DNA from: an uncultured Lachnospiraceae bacterium
Lineage (GTDB): Bacteria > Bacillota > Clostridia > Lachnospirales > Lachnospiraceae
Assembly: GCA_945787485.1 (NCBI GenBank)
Contig: CALZHV010000040.1
Location: forward strand, 1 to 14,479
Length of the DNA: 14,479 bases
Reading direction: 5' to 3'
The position numbers and the translations under genes are program-made. This document shows, in pieces, positions 8,079-13,350 of this stretch. The stretch's first letter is position 1, and each line of letters begins with the position of its first letter. A model generated the notes under the pieces. The model worked only from the letters and a program-made list of their open reading frames with translations. It searched no databases and was not told where the DNA came from.

Positions 8079-8097
8079 CAATAAAATAATGTATAAT

Positions 8098-8140
8098 AAT
8101 ACTGCACAGAGGTAATATAACTTCTTTGCAGTATTTTTTT
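8098..8140 (+). terminator. Rho-independent terminator after uvrA
   Basis: A perfect 9-bp stem (AATACTGCA at 8098-8106 with TGCAGTATT at 8127-8135) encloses an inner 6-bp helix (AGAGGT with ACTTCT, one G-U pair). A run of seven T ends at 8140. It closes the uvrB-uvrA cluster about 130 bases after the uvrA stop. Confidence 0.85.
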
Positions 8141-8172
8141 ACAAAAATTTATATGTTACGCAGGGTAAGGTA

Positions 8173-8203
8173 TTGATTGTGACCTAACGTAATATGCTAT
8201 ATA
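8173..8203 (+). promoter_or_regulatory. Predicted promoter of the MerR cassette with 19-bp spacer
   Basis: TTGATT (8173-8178), a 19-base spacer, then TATATA (8198-8203) preceded by TGC, an extended -10. A 19-bp spacer is typical of MerR-controlled promoters, which the regulator activates by untwisting. An imperfect dyad GTAAGGT-n10-ACCTAAC (8165-8188) overlaps the -35 and could be the operator. Autoregulation is inferred from position. Confidence 0.45.
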
Positions 8204-8223
8204 ACTCATTAGGAGGTGTAAAA

Positions 8224-8943
8224 ATGTCGTTATATACTACAGGTGAAGTTGCTAAGCTTTGCGATATAACTGTAAGAACCGTTCAATACTATGATAAGGA
8301 AAACATAGTACATCCAAGCGAGATATCTGAAGGTGGACGAAGACTATACTCTGACGATGATATTAACAATATTAAAAAGGTTTGTATGATGAAATCATTG
8401 GGAGTATCCTTATCTGCCATTAAGGAAATTATGAAGGATAAGGATGGCTATTTGGTAGTTGAGTCATTCCTTGAGGAACAGGAGAAAGAAATTGCTAAGG
8501 AAATAGATGGCCTTCAGGAACGTCAAAGACGCATAAAACTTGTTAGAAAAAATATCGAAGAAAGCGGCTTCCTATCTGTAAATTCAAATGAAGACATAGA
8601 AAAGATGATTGTGGAATCAAAGAAGATGAATAGACTAAGATTTTTTGTGTTAGGCTTGGGTCTGGTTCTTGATTTTTTTGAATGTGTAGGAATTTGGTAT
8701 TGGATTGTACATAAGAGTCCAATGATTTTTCTTATGTTTTTGCCGGCACTGATTGTACTGGCATCATTTCTGGTTCGTTACATGTATAAGCATACCGTTT
8801 TTTTGTGCGCACACTGTCATGCATTGTTCAGGCCTAAATTTTGGGAATATGTATTTGCAAAGCATACGTTCAAATTAAGAAAGGTAACTTGTACTAAATG
8901 TAATCATAAAGGTATGTGTGTAGAAAAGTACAGCGATAATTGA
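8224..8943 (+). CDS. Membrane-anchored MerR-family regulator with C-terminal zinc ribbon
   Basis: This 239-residue protein has four parts. A MerR winged-helix DNA-binding domain (about 4-71) includes YTTGEVAKLCDITVRTVQYYD and the wing motif GGRRLYSDDDI. A charged dimerisation coiled coil spans about 80-115. Two membrane segments lie at about 138-162 and 166-187. A short C-terminal domain has CAHC (195-198) and CTKC (223-226), the spacing of a zinc ribbon. Classical MerR proteins are soluble; here the DNA-binding domain appears tethered to the membrane with both termini inside. The start at 8224 is chosen because AGGAGGTG (8211-8218) sits just before it; the in-frame ATG at 8194 would have no ribosome site and overlaps the predicted -10. 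It precedes PLDc_N, ATPase and permease genes on the same strand, so it probably senses membrane stress or a compound handled by that transporter. The inducer is not evident. Confidence 0.9.
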   Translation: MSLYTTGEVAKLCDITVRTVQYYDKENIVHPSEISEGGRRLYSDDDINNIKKVCMMKSLGVSLSAIKEIMKDKDGYLVVESFLEEQEKEIAKEIDGLQERQRRIKLVRKNIEESGFLSVNSNEDIEKMIVESKKMNRLRFFVLGLGLVLDFFECVGIWYWIVHKSPMIFLMFLPALIVLASFLVRYMYKHTVFLCAHCHALFRPKFWEYVFAKHTFKLRKVTCTKCNHKGMCVEKYSDN

Positions 8944-9057
8944 TGCTAAAGTGTAAAAATGTGTGGATTACTATAAATTAATTAATACGAATATTATTTA
9001 CGAGTATTTATGAAAAAATATAACGCATATTTTGTTTGATTGATGGAGGAGAAATTT

Positions 9058-9267
9058 ATGATAAATTTAAATGTACAGGAGTTTTTACCATTTTTAGTTC
9101 CAATAGTTATATTGGAATTTGTTTTGTTGTTTTTTACGATAAAACATATTTTGACTCACAAAACTTATAAGCACGGCAACAGAGTACTGTGGCTTATTAT
9201 AACTATAGTCGGTATGAATTACATAGGTCCTATATTATATTTTATTTTAGGGAAAGAGGATGAGTAA
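9058..9267 (+). CDS. Two-TM PLDc_N-domain protein, YxlE-like
   Basis: This 69-residue protein consists of two hydrophobic helices (about 8-29 and 43-64) joined by a basic loop (KHILTHKTYKHGNR), with a short charged end. The pattern, including WLIITIVGMNYIGPILYFILGK, matches the small PLDc_N family (phospholipase D/nuclease N-terminal segment), which has no catalytic residues. In Bacillus such a protein, YxlE, lies directly before ABC genes YxlF and YxlG in the sigY operon and acts as a negative regulator; bacteriocin-protection roles are also known in the family. GGAGGAG at 9045-9051 sets the start at 9058; the upstream ATG at 9040 precedes that site and is rejected. Only 3 bases separate it from the ATPase gene, so it is translated with the transporter. 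Its likely role is a regulatory or accessory membrane subunit. Confidence 0.85.
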   Translation: MINLNVQEFLPFLVPIVILEFVLLFFTIKHILTHKTYKHGNRVLWLIITIVGMNYIGPILYFILGKEDE

Positions 9268-9270
9268 AGA

Positions 9271-10101
9271 ATGGATGAAATATTAAAAATAAAGGACGTG
9301 TACAAAAGCTTCGGAGAAAAGAAGATACTGGATGGTTTAAGCTTTGACGTACCAAGAAATTCTGTTTTTGGTTTTGTGGGCAGAAACGGTGCCGGCAAAA
9401 CCACGACCATGAAGCTTATATTAGGACTATATAAGGCGGATGCCGGAGAAATATTTATAAATGGCAAAAAGGTAAAATATGGGCAAAATGATACTAACAA
9501 GTATATTGGTTATCTGCCGGATGTACCTGAATTTTACGGATATATGAAGCCTGCTGAGTATTTGAGACTGTGCGCTGATATAACAAATATTCCAAAAGAA
9601 AAGGTTGATGACCGCATTAATGAAATGCTTGTTATGGTTGGACTTGAAAAGGATAACAAGCGCATAAATGGTTTTTCCAGAGGAATGAAGCAAAGACTGG
9701 GAATTGCACAGGCACTTCTTGCGAAACCGGAGCTTCTTATATGTGATGAGCCTACCAGTGCCTTAGACCCGGCCGGAAGAAAAGAAATACTTGATATACT
9801 TAAAGCTGTAAGTGAACATACAACAGTTATTTTTTCAACACATATTTTAAGTGATGTGGAGAGAATATGTGATAATGTTGCTATATTGAATAACGGACGA
9901 ATTGCATGGAATGGAAATATAGCTCAGGTAAGAGAAATGGGAGGCAACAAGAGCTTTACAGCCGAATTTGCTTCAAATGAAGATATGAATAAAGCTTTAA
10001 ATGCAATAAAAACTCAAAATATTGACATCGTTAAGCTTGAGATGAAAGATTCAAATCTGGAAAAATTATTTATGGAGGTAATAGGAAATGAGACAGATTA
10101 A
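9271..10101 (+). CDS. ABC transporter ATP-binding protein, YxlF/BcrA-like
   Basis: This 276-residue cytoplasmic ATPase would power the membrane partner encoded next. Its motifs are Walker A GRNGAGKT (37-44), IGYLPDVPEFYGYM (79-92) in the region of the Q-loop with no glutamine, as is common in this subfamily, ABC signature FSRGMKQRLG (135-144), Walker B LLICDEP (155-161), D-loop SALD and switch histidine His191 in FSTHILSDVERI. The SRGMKQ form of the signature is typical of the NatA/BcrA/YxlF branch of ABC-2 exporters, linked to antimicrobial peptide resistance, ion extrusion or membrane stress. AGAGGA at 9255-9260 precedes the ATG. The stop lies 14 bases inside the permease gene, indicating translational coupling. 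The family is certain; the substrate cannot be told. Confidence 0.95.
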   Translation: MDEILKIKDVYKSFGEKKILDGLSFDVPRNSVFGFVGRNGAGKTTTMKLILGLYKADAGEIFINGKKVKYGQNDTNKYIGYLPDVPEFYGYMKPAEYLRLCADITNIPKEKVDDRINEMLVMVGLEKDNKRINGFSRGMKQRLGIAQALLAKPELLICDEPTSALDPAGRKEILDILKAVSEHTTVIFSTHILSDVERICDNVAILNNGRIAWNGNIAQVREMGGNKSFTAEFASNEDMNKALNAIKTQNIDIVKLEMKDSNLEKLFMEVIGNETD

Positions 10102-10861
10102 TGCCTTTATAAAGAAAGAATGGATGGAACAGCAAAGAACCCACAAATTAATGATTATTTTGATTGTTTCTTTGCTTATGGGAATCATGGCACCGGCAGT
10201 GGCAAAGCTGACTCCCGTATTATTTGAATCTATGACAGATACCTTGGCGGAACAGGGGATAGTTGGAATAGAGGTTGGCGAAGTAACTGCTATTACATCA
10301 TGGCAACAGTATTATAAGAATATATTTATGTTTGTTATGGTTTTTGTAATCATGTATGCCGGTTCTTACACGACTGAATACCAAAGAGGAACCCTTATTA
10401 ATATTATTACAAAGGGAATGTCAAGGACAAAAGTTTTAGCTTCTAAGTTGATTGTTCAAATTGTTGTATGGACTTTGGCTTATCTGGTAAATTTTGGGTC
10501 TGCTTACATATACACAGTTTATTATTGGGACAATTCTATAGTGAAGAATTGTATATTTGCAGGAGTTATGATTTACATTTTTGGGTTATGGACAATAGGA
10601 ATTATGACTTTGGGCTCATGCATAGGAAATACAAACATGGCGGTGTTACTTTTTACGGGAGGAATAGTGGCAGTATGTTATATGTTAAATATAGTACCTG
10701 ATATTGCTCCGTATATGCCTGTAAAACTTCTTGGTGCCGTGGAACTATTAAGTGGGGATGTAAATCCTAAGGATTACTTGGAAACATTGGTTGTGACTGC
10801 TGTAACAAGTGTAATGGCAATTGCCGGTTCCATAGTGATATTCAGGAAAAAGAAATTGTAG
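10088..10861 (+). CDS. ABC-2 type transporter permease, YxlG-like
   Basis: This 257-residue integral membrane protein has about six predicted helices (near 21-39, 76-93, 118-142, 155-177, 183-201 and 233-252) and a basic C-terminus (RKKKL). The N-terminus FIKKEWMEQQRTHKLMI and the stretch YTTEYQRGTLINIITKGMSRTKVLASK, after the second helix, are typical of ABC-2 permeases; the latter is the coupling region facing the ATPase. A large loop, about residues 40-75, lies between helices 1 and 2 and is probably extracytoplasmic. The reading frame overlaps the end of the ATPase gene by 14 bases. The ribosome site TGGAGG (10073-10078) lies within the ATPase gene. It would form a heterotetrameric exporter with the upstream ATPase. 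No clear terminator follows. Substrate is unknown. Confidence 0.9.
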   Translation: MRQINAFIKKEWMEQQRTHKLMIILIVSLLMGIMAPAVAKLTPVLFESMTDTLAEQGIVGIEVGEVTAITSWQQYYKNIFMFVMVFVIMYAGSYTTEYQRGTLINIITKGMSRTKVLASKLIVQIVVWTLAYLVNFGSAYIYTVYYWDNSIVKNCIFAGVMIYIFGLWTIGIMTLGSCIGNTNMAVLLFTGGIVAVCYMLNIVPDIAPYMPVKLLGAVELLSGDVNPKDYLETLVVTAVTSVMAIAGSIVIFRKKKL

Positions 10862-10936
10862 CAGTGCACATGAGAAGTCTCCGGATATAAATATAATAAG
10901 CACTTATGTATACAATATAAATTAGCACAACAAAAT

Positions 10937-11014
10937 TCTTGAATTATATTAAAAAAACTATCATTATGCCCTATTCGCAAGTCTTGAATTATTAAAGAAG
11001 CTATTGTATAATGT
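10937..11014 (+). repeat. Imperfect direct repeat of the fba promoter region
   Basis: TCTTGAATTAT occurs at 10937-10947 and again at 10982-10992, 45 bases apart, followed by similar A-rich sequence and CTAT(C/T). The upstream copy would read TTGAAT, 17 bases, CATTAT, a much weaker -10. It may be a duplicated promoter in decay or a weak second promoter. Confidence 0.5.
10984..11012 (+). promoter_or_regulatory. Consensus-like sigma-A promoter of fba
   Basis: TTGAAT (10984-10989), 17 bases, then a perfect TATAAT (11007-11012). It would give a leader of about 75 bases before the aldolase ATG. Optimal spacing and a perfect -10 suit a highly expressed glycolytic gene. A degraded copy lies 45 bases upstream. 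Confidence 0.75.
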
Positions 11015-11093
11015 TTACAGCCGTGTTGCGATATAGGAGTAAAATAATTCTAAATGGTGCAACAAATTATTAAACAAAACGGAGGAATAAAAA

Positions 11094-11957
11094 ATGTTAG
11101 TTTCAGCTACAGAGATGTTGAAGAAGGCTAAAGAAGGTCATTACGCAGTTGGTCAGTTCAATATCAACAACCTTGAGTGGACAAAATCAATCCTTTTAAC
11201 AGCACAGGAATTAAACTCACCTGTTATCTTAGGTGTATCAGAGGGTGCTGGTAAGTATATGACAGGTTTCAAGACTGTTGCAGCTATGGTTAAGGCTATG
11301 GACGAAGAGTTAGGAATTACAGTTCCTGTTGCACTTCATCTTGATCATGGTACTTACGAAGGATGTTACAAGTGTATAAAGGCAGGATTTACTTCAATCA
11401 TGTTCGATGGTTCACACTATCCATTTGAAGAGAACCTTGCTAAGTCAACTGAACTTGTTAATGTTGCACATGGTCTTGGTCTTTCAATTGAGTGTGAAGT
11501 TGGTTCAATCGGTGGAGAAGAAGATGGTGTTGTAGGTGCAGGTGAGTGTGCAGATCCTGAAGAGTGTAAGACAATTGCAGATCTTGGTGTGGACATGCTT
11601 GCAGCAGGTATCGGTAACATTCACGGAAAGTATCCTGAGAACTGGGCAGGACTTAGCTTTGAGACACTTGATGCTATTCAGGCTAAGACAGGAGCTATGC
11701 CACTCGTTCTTCACGGTGGTACAGGTATCCCTGAGGATATGATTAAGAAGGCAATTTCACTTGGTGTTTCAAAGATTAATGTAAATACAGAGTGCCAGCT
11801 TTCATTCCAGGAAGCAACAAGAAAGTACATTGAGGAAGGCAAGGATCAGCAGGGTAAGGGATTTGACCCACGTAAGCTTCTTGCTCCTGGTGCAGATGCA
11901 ATCAGAGCAACTGTTAAAGAAAAGATGGAGCTTTTTGGTTCAGTAGGTAAGGCTTAA
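11094..11957 (+). CDS. fba: Class II fructose-1,6-bisphosphate aldolase
   Basis: This zinc-dependent aldolase interconverts fructose-1,6-bisphosphate with dihydroxyacetone phosphate and glyceraldehyde-3-phosphate in glycolysis and gluconeogenesis. Its 287 residues match the short bacterial FbaA type. The active-site signatures are present: LHLDHG (81-86) with catalytic Asp84 and zinc ligand His85, the stretch ECEVGSIGGEEDG (133-145), zinc ligands His177 in GNIHGKY and His207 in LHGGTGIP, and the phosphate-binding KINVNTE (227-233). ACGGAGG upstream sets the ATG. The gene stands alone with its own strong promoter and terminator. Its codons are visibly more selective than in neighbouring genes (many ctt, gtt, ggt, tca), consistent with high expression. 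Tagatose-bisphosphate aldolases are close relatives and cannot be fully excluded, but the context favours Fba. Confidence 0.95.
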   Translation: MLVSATEMLKKAKEGHYAVGQFNINNLEWTKSILLTAQELNSPVILGVSEGAGKYMTGFKTVAAMVKAMDEELGITVPVALHLDHGTYEGCYKCIKAGFTSIMFDGSHYPFEENLAKSTELVNVAHGLGLSIECEVGSIGGEEDGVVGAGECADPEECKTIADLGVDMLAAGIGNIHGKYPENWAGLSFETLDAIQAKTGAMPLVLHGGTGIPEDMIKKAISLGVSKINVNTECQLSFQEATRKYIEEGKDQQGKGFDPRKLLAPGADAIRATVKEKMELFGSVGKA

Positions 11958-11988
11958 TATATTAATAACAATAATATTTTGTGAAATG

Positions 11989-12017
11989 ATAAAGGGACTG
12001 TGAAACAGTCCCTTTAT
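11989..12017 (+). terminator. Rho-independent terminator after fba
   Basis: A perfect 13-bp stem (ATAAAGGGACTGT with ACAGTCCCTTTAT) and a GAA loop lie about 30 bases after the aldolase stop. The next bases, AGTTTGTTAATATT, are T-rich. With A-rich sequence on the other side it may act in both directions. Confidence 0.9.
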
Positions 12018-12096
12018 AGTTTGTTAATATTATAAACATATGAAAAAGCGTGCTTTAGTATTTGAATAAAGCTTTGTTTAGTGAGGGAGGAAAAAT

Positions 12097-13140
12097 ATGA
12101 GAGTTAGATCAAAAACCTGGTTGAATATTTTGATTTTGGCAATTGCACAGGTTATGATTAGATTTTTTTATCTTTGGGTAGATTTACACATTGGCGGTGC
12201 ACCAATCGGAATGATAACAACTTTTATGCAATTTATCGGATTTGCGATTTCGGTAGTAGTACTGGCAATATTATGCAGAGTTAATGTAGGATTTATTCTT
12301 GCCCTGTTGACACAGTTGGCTGAAATTATCCTTGTTATTGCATCATATGCAGCGAACCTGCTTATTGAGGAAGAACAATCTTTGGTAAACGGAGCAAATA
12401 ATGCTTTGGTGATACTTAATTGTGCTGAATTTTTTGGAGTACTGGTTACAATGTTTATATTAATCGGTGTGGGAGTTGCTTCAAAGAAACTTCCGCTAAA
12501 AATTATAGGATTTTTATTGGCACCAATAATATTACTTGTGGGAACACTGTATTTTGGCTTTTGGACTCAGATATCTGAAACACAATATAAACTTACGGAA
12601 GCTATTGTTGCTGTTGACCCTGAAAACACATGGGAAGATTCTTTTGATAAAATCAATTACCTTTCTTTAGCAGAAAAATACATTTCAGGTAAATACGGCG
12701 AATTGGGAGAAGAAGTGTTTGATACGGTTTTTCCTGATGTAAAAGATTTATTTGCACAAATGGTTGAAGCAATAATTGATACCGTTATATTCCGTTTAGT
12801 ATTGTCTGTAACAAGGGTTATTGTTTTTATATATGAAATTGTAGCTGCATTGATTCTCATAAAATTCTGTAAGAATGTCAGGATTGAAGAAAAAGCAAAA
12901 AAGGCAGCAAAAAAGGCAGCAAGGCTTGATAAAACTCAGGCTGTTGCGACACCTGAGGGAGCTGTAATTGAAGCTGCTGCGCAGCAGAAGGAAATTGCTC
13001 AGCCGGCAGCAGACCAGCAGGTATATGCACAGCAGAATAATCAGCAGTACGACCAGCAGGCATATGCACAGCAGAATAACCAGCAATATGTTCAGCAGGC
13101 ATATGCACAGCAGTACAATCAGCAGTATGATCAGCAATAA
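12097..13140 (+). CDS. Polytopic membrane protein with Gln/Tyr-rich C-terminal repeats, unknown function
   Basis: I do not recognise a family for this 347-residue protein. The N-terminal half has about five membrane helices (near 9-28, 38-60, 65-88, 104-126 and 134-156). A polar segment (157-228, containing QISETQYKLTEAIVAVDPEN) and a sixth helix (about 229-257) follow. The tail starts with a Lys/Ala-rich stretch (264-277, EEKAKKAAKKAAR) and ends in three 13-residue repeats of the form (D/V)QQ(A/V)YAQQ(N/Y)NQQY at 306-344 plus DQQ. Such low-complexity Gln/Tyr tails are probably disordered and may mediate self-association or protein contacts. GGGAGG 7 bases before the ATG supports the start. 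It is monocistronic, between the fba terminator and its own terminator. No enzymatic or transport motif is seen. The gene is real; its role is unknown. Confidence 0.85.
   Translation: MRVRSKTWLNILILAIAQVMIRFFYLWVDLHIGGAPIGMITTFMQFIGFAISVVVLAILCRVNVGFILALLTQLAEIILVIASYAANLLIEEEQSLVNGANNALVILNCAEFFGVLVTMFILIGVGVASKKLPLKIIGFLLAPIILLVGTLYFGFWTQISETQYKLTEAIVAVDPENTWEDSFDKINYLSLAEKYISGKYGELGEEVFDTVFPDVKDLFAQMVEAIIDTVIFRLVLSVTRVIVFIYEIVAALILIKFCKNVRIEEKAKKAAKKAARLDKTQAVATPEGAVIEAAAQQKEIAQPAADQQVYAQQNNQQYDQQAYAQQNNQQYVQQAYAQQYNQQYDQQ
13012..13137 (+). repeat. 39-bp coding tandem repeat at the end of the membrane-protein gene
   Basis: Three in-frame copies of 39 bases begin at 13012, 13051 and 13090, plus 9 further bases. 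They encode DQQVYAQQNNQQY, DQQAYAQQNNQQY and VQQAYAQQYNQQY. Near-identity at DNA level, dominated by cag codons, suggests slippage or recombination can change the copy number without breaking the frame. Confidence 0.9.
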
Positions 13141-13163
13141 ATAATAGATGTAAATTTTTTTAG

Positions 13164-13217
13164 AACCGTATGATAATTATTGTATTTATATTATGATAAT
13201 ATGCCATACGGTTTTTT
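13164..13217 (+). terminator. Probable terminator after the repeat-tailed membrane protein
   Basis: A perfect 9-bp stem, AACCGTATG (13164-13172) with CATACGGTT (13205-13213), ends in a run of six T (13212-13217). The loop is long (32 bases) and AT-rich, which lowers confidence, but the GC core and T-run at the 3' end are typical. Confidence 0.7.
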
Positions 13218-13309
13218 GTTTAAAAAATAAATCTGTTTCATAACTTTACATAAATGACAAAACAGGCATAACAAAATACAAAATGTATATATCAAAATTT
13301 TCTGAGGTA

Positions 13310-13318
13310 TGCTAAAAT
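13310..13318 (+). promoter_or_regulatory. Possible extended -10 promoter of the cellulase gene
   Basis: TGC followed by TAAAAT (13313-13318) forms an extended -10 about 33 bases before the TTG start. No good -35 is present 17 bases upstream, so activator dependence is possible. A dyad CTGTTT-n21-AAACAG (13233-13265) lies further upstream and could be an operator. Confidence 0.35.
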
Positions 13319-13350
13319 ATTGACTATATAAATTAACGGAGGTAAATGCG

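Noticed and set aside
8001..8104. CRISPR-like array of short repeats
   Set aside because: Units are 13 bases and contiguous with no spacers, and there are no cas genes in the window.
8194..8223. Earlier ATG start for the MerR regulator
   Set aside because: It lacks a ribosome site, overlaps the predicted -10, and the ATG at 8224 has AGGAGGTG at the right distance and begins the conserved MerR domain.
9040..9057. Earlier ATG start for the PLDc_N protein
   Set aside because: The GGAGGAG ribosome site lies downstream of this ATG and serves the one at 9058.
10862..10940. Terminator after the ABC permease gene
   Set aside because: No GC-rich hairpin followed by a T-run is visible; only short AT-rich dyads.
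11024..11064. Riboswitch or structured leader in the fba 5' UTR (TGTTGC with GCAACA)
   Set aside because: There is only a 6-bp stem around a 29-base loop, with no known riboswitch core recognised.
13012..13137. CAG-rich repeats as a CRISPR or intergenic repeat
   Set aside because: They are in frame inside a convincing gene with a good ribosome site and encode a regular 13-residue repeat.
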